The notes under the pieces were generated by a model. That model was not told the origin of the DNA. It searched no databases and worked only from the letters and a program-made list of their open reading frames with translations. The position numbers were made by a program, and so were the translations under genes. DNA of 34,593 nt. Origin: a virus. Below are positions 16,068 to 25,365 of the stretch, in pieces (within the stretch, counting starts at the first letter, position 1; every line of letters begins with the position of its first letter). The DNA lies in the IMG/VR virus record IMGVR_UViG_3300036985_005044, positions 1 to 34,593 of that record. One strand, written 5' to 3'.

Positions 16068-17860
16068 TGCCGGCGCTGAAGTATGGCGGTCTGGTGGAGC
16101 AGAGCGGCAACACGACCGTCACCGGGCTCGGCGTGTCGCCTGGGCCGCAAGGCGGAGACGGTTGGCAGATCGTGGCGATCCTGCCCGCGGCCGAGCTGCC
16201 GACCGGCGCAAGCCGGTTCGCGATCTACGTCACCGGCAAGATCCACAACCTGCAGAACATCGTGTCCACCGCGCTGCCGACGCGCGGCGTGCTGCAGGTC
16301 GCGCTAGGATTCGACACCGGCAACGTCTCGCCGGTGCAGCAGTTCGTGCTGCCACTGCGCACGCAGGCCGGCGCGCTGGAGGGCATCCCGTTCGGGTTCA
16401 GCATGGTGCAGTTCGCGGCGCCGGCAGTGAGCGACCCGTTCTTCGGCGCGACGTTCAACCCGGCAGGCGGGAGCCAGTTCTGCATCTGGGCGCGCGTCTA
16501 CACCAACGGCGACCCGCTCACCTACAACTACTCGTTCGACATCAGCGACCTGACGTGGCTGTGGTGGGACACCGGCCGCATCCCCGCCGGCGACGTGCTG
16601 GTCGAGCACTACAACCCGACGACGCCGGTGGCCCTGACGACGACGCCGGCGCTGCTCTACAGCAACCTCAACGCGCCAGGGCTGGCAACCGAGAGCTGGC
16701 TGCACTTCCATTCGGCGGACTACGCACCGCCGGTTGGCCTCCGCGGCACGATGCAGGCGCCGATCCTGCAGTTCGGATACACGACCGACGGCACGCTGGC
16801 CGGCTTCGTCGCGAAGGTAGGGACGAACGGCAGGTGGGCGCAAAGCCACGGCGACGTGAACATCAACAGCGCGAACCCGAGCAGCACGCCGCGCAGCGCC
16901 ATGTGGGGCTGGTGGTATGGCGTGCAGCCGAGCGGCACGTTCCGGCCAGCGCTCCGCGGAGTCGAGCGGTTCGGCCTGGGCGGCAGCTCCGCGACGCGGC
17001 TGCACCGATACACCTACGTCGGCATCCGCCTCGACAACCTGCTGGACCTGCTGGTGCGCACCGACACCGAAGTCGTCGGCGCCACCGCGAACCGCTACAG
17101 CACGCCGGCGGAAGGCTCGGCCTACGTCCCGCTGGAGCGACCCGCGACCGGCATCGTCAGCCAGCCATGCGTCATGGCGACCGGCCTAGTGACGACCACG
17201 GCGCGACACGACTACGAGTGCGAGCTGTGGACGAACCGGCGCAACCTGCGCGGCACGACGTCGCACGTAGTGGCGCGCGCGCAGATCGCCGAAGGCTGCC
17301 CGGCAATGGCGTTCGCGGCACGAGGACTGTCCGCCTCGGCGCCCGACGTGCAATACCGAGTGCGCTTCACCGGAGGCCTCAACGCAGCACCGTTCTCGCT
17401 GCCGGCGCGCGACATCAGCATCGTGCAGTTCAACTTCGTGCGCGACGCGGACCCGGACCCGAACGGACCCGGCACGCCGGGAGCGCCGGTGGTAATCACG
17501 ATCGGGCGCGAGGCCGCAGCGGTGACGACCGACCTGCCATACGCGCCGGACTCCGCCGTGGATGAGGAGTTCGTCGAACCGGAGCGGCAGGCGATTCGCG
17601 GCGCCACCGGCTACGTCCGCACGTGGCCGATGTTCATCGTGGCGCGGCGCCGCTGGACCCTGACATGGGGAGCGCTGCCGGAGGCGCAGGCGCGCACGCT
17701 GCACGACTTCCTGCGAGCGAACAGCACGTTCCGCTGGGCGCCACCGCGCGAAGGCAACGTCATCGTGACGACGACAGACGACCCCGACCTGACGCAGCTC
17801 AGCGCGCAGGCCTACAGCGTGTCGGTGGCCGTCGTCGAACTGATCTGGACCGGACCCTGA
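16067..17860 (+). CDS. Large minor tail protein with C-terminal gpM-like domain
   Basis: 597-aa protein in the lambda gpM slot, whereas gpM is 109 aa. The last 100 residues (about 495-597) have the gpM layout: FIVARRRWTLTWGALPEAQARTLHDFL, a short strand, and a last strand VSVAVVELIW. The preceding 490 residues are beta-rich with many Trp/Tyr/Phe (for example WLWWDTGR and AMWGWWYGVQPSG), like a carbohydrate-binding or jelly-roll region, and have no motif I can name. The frame opens upstream inside the tape measure gene, but ATG 16067 overlaps its stop. The M domain should sit on the tail tip and display the large N-terminal part. Confidence 0.65.
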   Translation: MPALKYGGLVEQSGNTTVTGLGVSPGPQGGDGWQIVAILPAAELPTGASRFAIYVTGKIHNLQNIVSTALPTRGVLQVALGFDTGNVSPVQQFVLPLRTQAGALEGIPFGFSMVQFAAPAVSDPFFGATFNPAGGSQFCIWARVYTNGDPLTYNYSFDISDLTWLWWDTGRIPAGDVLVEHYNPTTPVALTTTPALLYSNLNAPGLATESWLHFHSADYAPPVGLRGTMQAPILQFGYTTDGTLAGFVAKVGTNGRWAQSHGDVNINSANPSSTPRSAMWGWWYGVQPSGTFRPALRGVERFGLGGSSATRLHRYTYVGIRLDNLLDLLVRTDTEVVGATANRYSTPAEGSAYVPLERPATGIVSQPCVMATGLVTTTARHDYECELWTNRRNLRGTTSHVVARAQIAEGCPAMAFAARGLSASAPDVQYRVRFTGGLNAAPFSLPARDISIVQFNFVRDADPDPNGPGTPGAPVVITIGREAAAVTTDLPYAPDSAVDEEFVEPERQAIRGATGYVRTWPMFIVARRRWTLTWGALPEAQARTLHDFLRANSTFRWAPPREGNVIVTTTDDPDLTQLSAQAYSVSVAVVELIWTGP

Positions 17861-17863
17861 ACC

Positions 17864-18568
17864 ATGCCAATCATCCTCCCGAGCACGTTCGCCGACGAGA
17901 TCGAGAAGCCGCACGGCGCGCAGCCGCTGCTGAAGATGGTCGAGCTGCAGGTGGCGCGACCGTACGACGCCGGAGGCGGCACCATCGTGCCCGGCGTGAT
18001 CCTGCGCGCGACCAGCTACCACCAAGACGTGGTTTGGCCGCCGAGTCACCCGGAGAGCTGGACCTGGAGCCCGATCAACTTCGGCTTCAGCGGCATCGAA
18101 GAAACCAGCGAAGGCGACCTGCCGCAGTGCGAGCTGAGCATCGACAACACGACCAGGACGCTGATGCGGTTCCTGCATCAAGGGCAAGGACTGGAAGGCA
18201 ACTACTGCCACCTCTACATCGTGCCCGCGGCCGCGCTGAGCATCGCATACCCGGCGCACGAGTATCGGCGCTGGAGCTTCGTGGTCGGCGGAGCCTACGC
18301 CACCGACGAGGCCGTGAGCTTCCGGCTGGAGCGGCCGAACTGGTACGAGCGCGGCATCCCGACGGACCCCTACGTCGCCGGCAGTTGCCGATGGCAGTTC
18401 GGAGGCGAAGAATGCGGCTACGTCATCAACGACGTCGCCGCGTACACGGCGTGCCCAAAGACCCTCGCAGCGTGCGAAGCGCGAGGCCAGGACCATGCAA
18501 GCCGCGGCCTGCCGGTGTTGCACCCGGCACGGTTCGGGGGATTCCCCGGCATCCCGAGGCAGCGCTGA
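17864..18568 (+). CDS. Minor tail protein, gpL-like, with Cys cluster
   Basis: 234-aa tail-tip hub protein, near lambda gpL (232 aa). The family C-terminus is present: CRWQFGGEECGY, then ACPKTLAAC and RFGGFPGIP. The four cysteines Cys175, Cys184, Cys197 and Cys204 match those that hold an iron-sulfur cluster in lambda gpL. The N-terminal part includes the ELQVARPYD segment usual in this family. It lies between the M-like and K-like genes as in lambda. Confidence 0.85.
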   Translation: MPIILPSTFADEIEKPHGAQPLLKMVELQVARPYDAGGGTIVPGVILRATSYHQDVVWPPSHPESWTWSPINFGFSGIEETSEGDLPQCELSIDNTTRTLMRFLHQGQGLEGNYCHLYIVPAAALSIAYPAHEYRRWSFVVGGAYATDEAVSFRLERPNWYERGIPTDPYVAGSCRWQFGGEECGYVINDVAAYTACPKTLAACEARGQDHASRGLPVLHPARFGGFPGIPRQR

Positions 18569-18987
18569 TGTGGCCCGACATCCTGGCGTCGCGCTACCGG
18601 CTCGGCGGCCGCAGCCCTGGGCACGCGCTCGACTGCGCCGGCACGGTGCTGGAGATCGCGCGCAGGATCGGGCTGTGCATCGAGGACCCGTGGGCGCAGC
18701 TATGCGCAGACTGGGCCGCCGGCCGCGTTGAAATGAGCAGCGCGCTGCCGCACTGCTGGCGCCGGACGGAGCAGGGCGCGACGATGGCGCACGGCGACAT
18801 CGCGCTGTTCTACGAGCAGGCACCGGCGCACCCATGGGTCGCGATCGTCGCGTACGGGCACGTGTGGAGCGCCGACGCGCGAGTCGGCTCGCCATACGGG
18901 CGCCGAGCAACACTGTGGACCCGACAACCCGACGAGCTGTGGCGCCATGATCCGAGTCTTCATCCGCAAGGGCATCCTCGGCACTGA
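18568..18987 (+). CDS. NlpC/P60-type tail peptidase, gpK-like
   Basis: 139-aa peptidoglycan peptidase of the tail tip, corresponding to the NlpC/P60 half of lambda gpK. Cys23 in HALDCAGTV is the nucleophile; His88 in the GDIALFYEQAPAHPWVAIV block is the catalytic His. It would cut stem peptides during DNA entry. The N-terminal JAB domain found in lambda gpK is absent, so this is the short form. ATG 18568 overlaps the gpL-like stop; the 3' end overlaps the J-like gene by 41 nt. Confidence 0.75.
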   Translation: MWPDILASRYRLGGRSPGHALDCAGTVLEIARRIGLCIEDPWAQLCADWAAGRVEMSSALPHCWRRTEQGATMAHGDIALFYEQAPAHPWVAIVAYGHVWSADARVGSPYGRRATLWTRQPDELWRHDPSLHPQGHPRH

Positions 18988-21900
18988 TGGCCGCGAGCTG
19001 TTCGACATCCCGCACCGTCCCGGGCTGAGCGCGCGAGCTCTGGCGCACGAGTTCGCGAAGCTGCTTCCGAAGTCGGTTCCAATCGAGGCCGTCGTCAACG
19101 GCCGGCTGCTCAAGGACGACCAGCTCGACGCCGAGCTAGGCGAGCACGACAACGTGATCCTGGTGCCGGTCACGAGCGGCGCCATCGCGATCGGACCATT
19201 GATCGTTTCGGCGTTGATCGCGGCGACGGTTTCCTTCGCCGTCAACTACGTCATCTCGCTGCTCCTGCCGCGGCCTAAGCCGCCCGGCGTGCCGACGGAG
19301 CGCGGCGACCAGACCAGCGCGACCTACGCGTGGGACGGCATCACCACGAACTACGGCCAGGGATTCCCCGTGCCATTCGTCTACGGCAGGCACGCCGTCG
19401 GCGGGCAGGTCATCTTCACCGACCTGTTCAGCACGACGGCCAGCGCCGCGCCGGCCGACAAGCTGCGCGTCGTGCTGGCGCTGTGCGAAGGACCGATTCA
19501 CGCGATCGGCGACACGGCCGCGGAGGAGCTCGACGGACTGGGCACGCTGGCCGCGCCGCTGCCGAGCAACATCCGCATCGACAACAACCTGCTCGACAAC
19601 ACCGACACCAGCACCGTCGTGCGCTTGCTGCTCCTGGCCGCGCCGTGGACCGGCCCAACACCGACCGGCGCAGGCGACACGCTGCACGTCTACGACTCCA
19701 CCGGCACGGCGCTGCAGGGCACGGTGCAGATCGTCACGGCGAACAACGCGCAGAAAACCAACCTAGACTGCATCGTCCTCACCGGGCTGCTGACGCTCGG
19801 CGCGCCCGGCAACATCGTGCGCAACCTCAACGCAGCGACCATCGGGCAGGCGACGCTGGCGAGCGCTTCGAATCAGACCCGATTCAACAACGACCCCGGC
19901 GCGCTGGCGTGGATCAGGCCCGGCGAACTGGATCAGTCCTCGTTGCCCGGCACGACGTTCCGCGGCAGCAGCAAGACGTTCTCGCCGAACGCGCAGCTCG
20001 CCGAGGCCGGCGAGGAGGCGCAATACAGCTACTTCGGCACCGAGCGACTGACGACCGTCGGGTTCGTCATGGCGTTCCCCGGCGGCCTATACACCGCAGA
20101 CGCGACCGGCGGCCAACTGGCCTACACCGTGCGATTCAACGTCACCTGGAGGCCGCAGGGCACCACGACGTGGCGCAACTTCTATCGGCCGCAGGGCAAC
20201 GGCGCGCTGCTGACGCCGCGCACCATCACCGCGAACACCGTCGCGCAACTGCTCGACACGTTCGGCGGCGACCTGACGCGACCCGGCGACCCGGCGGTGA
20301 GTGGACCGCTCGACATTCGCGTGCAGCGAGAATCGCCGAGCGGCGGCATCGACACCGTGAGCGCAGCACTGTGGCGCAACGTGTTCTTCAACACCGAGCA
20401 CACGCTGACCTACCCGCGCGTGGCGCTTTTGGGGCTGGAGCTGAGCGCAGGAGCCCGGTTCCAAGGCGGCATTCCGAACATCAACGTCCGCATCGACGGC
20501 AAGACGATCCGGGTGTGGGACGCAGTGGACGGCTGGAGCCCGCGGTGCTGGGACATCCCCGCGGCACCGTTCGACTTCATGGCACACGCGCCCGGCAGAA
20601 ACCCGGCGTGGATTCTGCTCGACCTGCTGCTGGCGCCTTGGGGACTGGGCCGATACCTGACGGAGGACGACATCGACCTTCCGGCCTTCCGCAGGTGGGC
20701 CGCGTTCTGCGATTCTGACCCCAGCCCGAGCGATCCATGGAACACGGCAGCGTTCTGCGCCGACGTCGTCGGCGACGTGATCCGGCCAGCGCAGGAGTGG
20801 ATTCTCCTGATCTGCGCAGCCGGCCGCGCGGCGCCCGTCGATGCCGACGGCAAGATCAGCATCGTCTACCACTACCGAGACGCGCACGGCGACGCCGGCA
20901 TCAGCATCGCAGCCAAGACGGTGACGCAACTGTTCACCAGCGGCAACACCGAGAACCTGCAGTTGACGTGGCTGAGCAAGGCCGGCCGGTTCACCGTCCA
21001 CAACTACGAGTTCCTCGACGAGGACCAGTCCTACCTGCAGAGCAAGTGCGTCGTGCCCGATGTGGAAGGCGCGCTCGATAACCCGGCGAGCCTCAACCCG
21101 GACTACTGGCGGCCGCAGACGATCCAGGCCTACGGCGTGACGCGGCGCGCGCAGCTCTGGAGAGAAGGCATGTTCGCGCACCGCGTGACGCGACTGGTGC
21201 GACGCGAAGTCACCTTCCGCACCGGACCCTGGGCGCTAGCCGCGACCGTGGGCGACCTGATCGGCGTGGAGCACGAGATCATGCGCCCGTTCTCGACCGA
21301 CGTGCCGCTGAACATGGCCGTCGTCAGCGACGCCACCGCTTCGAACACCGTCGTGGTGGATCACGACGCGACAGGCGCAACCGCGATCTCGATCCGCGGA
21401 CCCGACGGCGCACCGATCGAGCGCGCGATCAGCGGCATCGTCGTCACGGCCGGCAGCTCGACGCTGACGCTGACCGGCGCCGCGGTCACGGTGGACGCCG
21501 GCGCCACGTGCGTCGTCGGCCTCGCGGACAAGCTCACGCAGCCGTACGAAGTGGTGGCGATCAGCCTGCAGGAGGACATGAAGCGCGAGGTGCGCGCGAT
21601 CCAGTGGGACCCGGCGGTCTACGACGAGCTGACCCCGACCGACTACGCGAACAACGACACCGAGACGACGCCGGATGACCTGCTGCGACAGGCCGACGAC
21701 TCCGATCACGCCGACCTGGACGGACTGCGCGCGACGCGCGCGCGCGGAGGCGCGACATCGCTGAGCTGGAGCCGGCCGGCGAACCGAGCAGGAGCGCCGG
21801 TGCGCGTGTTCGTTCGCGACGACGACCGTGCGACCTGGGCGCTGCTGGGCGAAACGGCCGGCAGCTCGTTCGACTGGCACGGCGCCAGCCCTGGGCGGAC

Positions 21901-22834
21901 CTACCGCGTGGCAGCGACCATGGAGCTGGTCACCGGAGGCTGGCCGCTGCCCGAGGACAGCGCGCAGACGACCTTCGTGGCGGAGGAGTTCGCCCCGTTC
22001 CAGCCGCAGCCGCTGAGCGCCCTGGCCGGCACGGACACCGGCGACGCCGTGGTGCTGACGTGGGACCGGCAGGCGACGCAGGACGTGGCCGGCTACGAAG
22101 GCCGCACGGGCACCTGCTGGACCGCTGGCAAGCTCCTGTTCGATGCGGCGGCCAGCGTCCACCGGCTGGAGCCGGCGCCACTGGGCGGCACCCTGCTCAT
22201 CGCAGCGCGCAGCGCATCAGGGCTCTACGGCCAGCCGGTGACGCTCGCGCTTCCCGACTGGAGGCCGCGCGGCACCGTGCAGGCCGCGACGTTCAACGAC
22301 TTCAGCGGCACGCCGGCCGGCGTGCACAGTGGCACGGCCTACGCCGACGGCGCCATCAGCCTGCAGGCCGGCGTGCTGAGCGGCACCTACACCGGACCCG
22401 AGCTGGACCTGACCTACGAGGCCGAGGCGTGGTGGCAGGTGAGCACCGACCAGCGCGAAATCGACGAGCGAACCGTCGATGAGGAAGACTTCATGTTGGA
22501 CAGCGGCGAGGCCCGGTGGACGACCTGCAACGGCCGGCCGGCGTCACCGGCGCGGCCGGCCGGCGACTGGGACTTGACCATCGACGACGCACCCTGGCTC
22601 ATCGACGACGTGCCCGGCAACCTGCGCGTGCACGGCGAGTTGGGCGAACCCGGCAGCAACACGCAGGTCCTCATCGAAAGCCGCTGGTACACCGGCGGAG
22701 CCTGGGGTTCCTGGGAGGCGCACACAGACCGCTGGCGCGCGGCATCGAAGATGCAGACCCGCGCGACCCTGCGCCGCGACAGCGAGCAGCACGAGCCAGC
22801 CTTGACCGGCCTGCGCGCAGCGGTGAACCTGTAG
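18947..22834 (+). CDS. Tail tip/host specificity protein, fused gpI-J type
   Basis: 1295-aa central tip protein that contacts the receptor. Residues 1-80 form a ubiquitin/MoaD-like fold (VFIRKGILGTDGRELFDIP ... DNVILVPV) and 82-108 a hydrophobic Gly/Ala/Ile segment; together these are the features of lambda gpI. From about 115 on it is J-like: TNYGQGFPVPFVYGRHAVGG, ALCEGPIHAIG, the LLLAPWGLGRYLTEDDID block, and an FN3-like part about 930-1080 containing TSLSWSRPANRAGAPVRVFV. Lambda encodes I and J separately, so the two are merged here. The ATG lies inside the end of the peptidase gene. Confidence 0.88.
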   Translation: MIRVFIRKGILGTDGRELFDIPHRPGLSARALAHEFAKLLPKSVPIEAVVNGRLLKDDQLDAELGEHDNVILVPVTSGAIAIGPLIVSALIAATVSFAVNYVISLLLPRPKPPGVPTERGDQTSATYAWDGITTNYGQGFPVPFVYGRHAVGGQVIFTDLFSTTASAAPADKLRVVLALCEGPIHAIGDTAAEELDGLGTLAAPLPSNIRIDNNLLDNTDTSTVVRLLLLAAPWTGPTPTGAGDTLHVYDSTGTALQGTVQIVTANNAQKTNLDCIVLTGLLTLGAPGNIVRNLNAATIGQATLASASNQTRFNNDPGALAWIRPGELDQSSLPGTTFRGSSKTFSPNAQLAEAGEEAQYSYFGTERLTTVGFVMAFPGGLYTADATGGQLAYTVRFNVTWRPQGTTTWRNFYRPQGNGALLTPRTITANTVAQLLDTFGGDLTRPGDPAVSGPLDIRVQRESPSGGIDTVSAALWRNVFFNTEHTLTYPRVALLGLELSAGARFQGGIPNINVRIDGKTIRVWDAVDGWSPRCWDIPAAPFDFMAHAPGRNPAWILLDLLLAPWGLGRYLTEDDIDLPAFRRWAAFCDSDPSPSDPWNTAAFCADVVGDVIRPAQEWILLICAAGRAAPVDADGKISIVYHYRDAHGDAGISIAAKTVTQLFTSGNTENLQLTWLSKAGRFTVHNYEFLDEDQSYLQSKCVVPDVEGALDNPASLNPDYWRPQTIQAYGVTRRAQLWREGMFAHRVTRLVRREVTFRTGPWALAATVGDLIGVEHEIMRPFSTDVPLNMAVVSDATASNTVVVDHDATGATAISIRGPDGAPIERAISGIVVTAGSSTLTLTGAAVTVDAGATCVVGLADKLTQPYEVVAISLQEDMKREVRAIQWDPAVYDELTPTDYANNDTETTPDDLLRQADDSDHADLDGLRATRARGGATSLSWSRPANRAGAPVRVFVRDDDRATWALLGETAGSSFDWHGASPGRTYRVAATMELVTGGWPLPEDSAQTTFVAEEFAPFQPQPLSALAGTDTGDAVVLTWDRQATQDVAGYEGRTGTCWTAGKLLFDAAASVHRLEPAPLGGTLLIAARSASGLYGQPVTLALPDWRPRGTVQAATFNDFSGTPAGVHSGTAYADGAISLQAGVLSGTYTGPELDLTYEAEAWWQVSTDQREIDERTVDEEDFMLDSGEARWTTCNGRPASPARPAGDWDLTIDDAPWLIDDVPGNLRVHGELGEPGSNTQVLIESRWYTGGAWGSWEAHTDRWRAASKMQTRATLRRDSEQHEPALTGLRAAVNL

Positions 22835-22837
22835 CAC

Positions 22838-23464
22838 ATGGCGCAGAACTGGCAGCTCCCTCTGGTCGGAACGGACCTTCTCAGCACCGCGCTCAAAACC
22901 AAGGTGTCGCAGGCCGCGGAGTCGCTGCGGACCAGTCACAGCGGCGCGACGCAGCCGAGCAGCATGGTGCCATACATGCTCTGGGCGGACACCAGCACCG
23001 GCTACCTGAAGCTGCGGAACAGCGCGAATACCGACTGGGTGACGATCGCGCACATGGCCAGCCCGACACCGTTCCCGGCGCAGGGCACCATCGTGGCCAG
23101 CCTGAGCGCGACGGCGACGATCAAGCTGGGCGTGGCTCCGCGCAGCGGCACCTGCAGCAAGCTGATCCTGGTCACCGACACGGCATCGACGAGCAGCAGC
23201 GGCAACGAATGGCGCTTCGCCCTGCAGAAGCGAACGAACGCGCTGCCGGGCACGCCGGTCGCGTTGTTCAGCGCCAACGTCGGGACGTTCACGGCACTGA
23301 GCGGCGTAGGCGGAGGCGCCGAGACAATCGCGCACGCAGCCTACGTGCTAGTGCCCAACCAAAACGCAGCGATCACCGAGCTCGACGAGCTGGAGCTGGT
23401 GGCGACGAAGGTTGGCACTGGCACAACCCTGGTGAACTTCCTCGCGACGGCCTGGGTGATCTGA
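22838..23464 (+). CDS. Tail fibre/appendage protein
   Basis: 208-aa protein immediately after the tip protein. Residues about 42-70 have the repeated phage-fibre segment PYMLWADTSTGYLKLRNSANTDWVTI; the rest is beta-rich Ser/Thr/Gly/Ala sequence with no enzyme motif. It probably trimerises and decorates the tip or adheres to the cell surface. It starts three bases after the J-like stop and overlaps the next fibre gene (TGATG at 23462-23466). Confidence 0.6.
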   Translation: MAQNWQLPLVGTDLLSTALKTKVSQAAESLRTSHSGATQPSSMVPYMLWADTSTGYLKLRNSANTDWVTIAHMASPTPFPAQGTIVASLSATATIKLGVAPRSGTCSKLILVTDTASTSSSGNEWRFALQKRTNALPGTPVALFSANVGTFTALSGVGGGAETIAHAAYVLVPNQNAAITELDELELVATKVGTGTTLVNFLATAWVI

Positions 23465-24510
23465 TGGCGCTCGACCGCGACGGCAACGTCGTCGCGCTGG
23501 GCGACGTGTTCGTGCTGGCCGGCACAGTCCGCAGGATCGACGGCGACACGCTGGTCGTCGTGCTCGACAGCGGCAAGGCGATGCGCGTGGACGCCGGCGA
23601 CGTCGTTCCGATCGACGCGCTGGGCGGAGGAGCAGGCGTAACCGCGCACAACGCGCTGACCGGGCTGGGCGCCGACGACCACACGCAATACGTGCTCGCG
23701 AACGGCACGCGCGCGTTCAGCGCAGCCGTGCTCGGCGTCGATTCCGCGGGAGCGGCGTCGCTCACAACGCGCGGCTACCTCGACGGCCAGATCAGCACGC
23801 TGAGCCTCTACGCGCTCAGCGTGTTCCAACCGCTCGACGCGACGCTAACCGCGCTGGCCGGCCTGACAACGGCCGCTGGCAAAGTGACGAAGTGGACCGG
23901 CGTCGATACGGCGACCACGATCACGCTCGGAGCCTTCGGCGAGACAATGCTGGCGACGGCAACGGCAGCCGCAGGCCGCGCAGCGTTGGCGGTGGACGAA
24001 GTCTACAGCGACGCGCCGATGCAGGCGATCAACGTCAACGTCGTCGCCTACACCGATCTGGTTTCCAAGTCATTGACGGTCGAAGCCGGAGACACGATCG
24101 AGATCGAGGCGCGCGGCACGCTACGCAACGACAGCGCAGTAGTGCGGACCTACCGAGTGCAGGCCATTATCGCCGTCTTGCCGAACTTCCTCCAGTGCGA
24201 AGTCATCGACGGCGGCACCCTTGCATTCAACGCGACGAACCAAGCCGAGTGGTGGATTCGCGCGACGTTCTCGGTCAAGAACGCGAGCAGTTCCGGCTGC
24301 ACGGTCGAAGTGGACCGATCCGTTCCAGGCGCCGCAAACACCGGGCAAAACACGGCCGCAACAACGGTGCGCCGCGGCTGGCAGGTCAGCACGTCCGACT
24401 TCACCGGCGCAGCGACCGTAGGGCTGCGAATGCGCAGCGACAACGCAACCGCGACGCAGGTGTTCACACTGCATTCTTGGAAACTGACCCGCAAGCCGCA
24501 GCGCCTCTAG
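23464..24510 (+). CDS. Tail fibre protein with N-terminal SH3-like segment
   Basis: 348-aa protein. Residues 1-48 (GNVVALGDVFVLAGTVRRIDGDTLVVVLDSG) look like a small SH3/KOW-type barrel. Residues about 58-100 have the fibre consensus AHNALTGLGADDHTQYVLANGTRAF, typical of tail-fibre connector regions, followed by a Leu-rich coil TLSLYALSVFQPLDATLTALAGL. The C-terminal half (180-348) is beta-rich and likely receptor-binding. The start at 23464 was chosen for the overlapping stop and the loss of likeness upstream. Confidence 0.7.
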   Translation: MALDRDGNVVALGDVFVLAGTVRRIDGDTLVVVLDSGKAMRVDAGDVVPIDALGGGAGVTAHNALTGLGADDHTQYVLANGTRAFSAAVLGVDSAGAASLTTRGYLDGQISTLSLYALSVFQPLDATLTALAGLTTAAGKVTKWTGVDTATTITLGAFGETMLATATAAAGRAALAVDEVYSDAPMQAINVNVVAYTDLVSKSLTVEAGDTIEIEARGTLRNDSAVVRTYRVQAIIAVLPNFLQCEVIDGGTLAFNATNQAEWWIRATFSVKNASSSGCTVEVDRSVPGAANTGQNTAATTVRRGWQVSTSDFTGAATVGLRMRSDNATATQVFTLHSWKLTRKPQRL

Positions 24511-24517
24511 GATCAAA

Positions 24518-24793
24518 ATGGCAGAGCAACCGAACCGCAACATCACCCTCCACGCGCTCGCCATTCCGGCGACCGTCGTGATCTCCATTGTCGGCGGAGC
24601 ACTGCTGATCCAGGCGCGGCTACTGGGCGTCGAGCACGAGCTGAAGCAGGAGATGGCGCAGACGCGCGGCGAGATGCGCGCGCTGAGCGACGCAATCAAC
24701 AGCCGCACCGAGCTAGCGCACGAGCGACTGCGCCTGTTCGCGTCCACCCTCAAGTCGCTGAACCCGAGCCTGAACGTGCCGGAGATGAAATGA
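24518..24793 (+). CDS. Small membrane protein with coiled coil (possible inner-membrane spanin)
   Basis: 91 aa. A single membrane segment (about 12-34, HALAIPATVVISIVGGALLI) is followed by a charged coiled coil (about 38-76, ending LRLFASTLKSL). The topology, N-terminus in and coil in the periplasm, is that of Rz-type i-spanins. It overlaps the next gene, a lipoprotein, by four bases. No catalytic residues are visible, and an unrelated membrane-anchored virion or holin-associated protein is equally open. AGGA (24509-24512) lies five bases ahead of the ATG. Confidence 0.5.
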   Translation: MAEQPNRNITLHALAIPATVVISIVGGALLIQARLLGVEHELKQEMAQTRGEMRALSDAINSRTELAHERLRLFASTLKSLNPSLNVPEMK

Positions 24794-25233
24794 ACCGACC
24801 CAACACCACGACCGCGCTGCTATTCCTGTTCGCCTTCCTGGCCTTCTTCCTCGCCTCGTGCGAGACAACGGCCGCGACCAGCGCCGTCGTCGCAGCCGTC
24901 GGCGCCAGCGCCGTCGGCATGATCGAAGCGATCGCGCCGCTGCTCACGCCGGAGCAGCTCGCGAAGCTGCAGGCCACCGCGCAGAGCATCGACGGCACGG
25001 TTCAGGCGACGCAGAGCGCCATCGGCATTATCGCCGACAGCATCACCGCGATGAAGGGCACGGTAGGCGACCAGATCGCCGCGCAGGCGCGCGCCATGGC
25101 CGAGGCCGCGCACCAAGTCGCGACCCTGCCAACGCGGGAGGAGGTGCTTTACACCAACGCCGGCACCGGGCTGGCCGCACTGGGCGCCAGCCGCGGCCTG
25201 AGCAAGATCAAACACGCGAAGCCGCCGAAGTGA
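24790..25233 (+). CDS. Lipoprotein (possible outer-membrane spanin)
   Basis: 147 aa. The N-terminus has a Lys/Arg-poor but clear signal sequence (LLFLFAFLAFF) ending in the lipobox LASC, so Cys23 should be lipidated. The mature part is a low-charge, Ala-rich amphipathic helix with Gln-rich heptads and a hydrophobic GxGLAALGAS segment before a basic tail. Its place after a TM/coiled-coil protein fits an i-/o-spanin pair, though Rz1 proteins are usually shorter and Pro-rich. The gene is closed by the terminator at 25300-25332. GGAG at 24781-24784 is its ribosome-binding site. Confidence 0.6.
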   Translation: MNRPNTTTALLFLFAFLAFFLASCETTAATSAVVAAVGASAVGMIEAIAPLLTPEQLAKLQATAQSIDGTVQATQSAIGIIADSITAMKGTVGDQIAAQARAMAEAAHQVATLPTREEVLYTNAGTGLAALGASRGLSKIKHAKPPK

Positions 25234-25299
25234 GCGGCGGCTGAGCGGACGCGCATCCGGCAACGCCGGCGGATAGGCGGCACAAGCCGCACAAGGGGT

Positions 25300-25332
25300 A
25301 GAGCCCGGACGGATAGCCGCCCGGGCTCTTTT
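25300..25332 (+). terminator. Rho-independent terminator ending the late operon
   Basis: AGAGCCCGG (25300-25308) pairs with CCGGGCTCT (25321-25329), with an inner CGG/CCG pairing separated by one mismatch and an ATAG loop; TTTT follows at 25329-25332 and TTTT again at 25335-25338. It is the strongest terminator in the window, between the late genes and the first repeated promoter. Confidence 0.85.
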
Positions 25333-25365
25333 CGTTTTGGAGGAACGACGCCGCAGCCGATGAAA

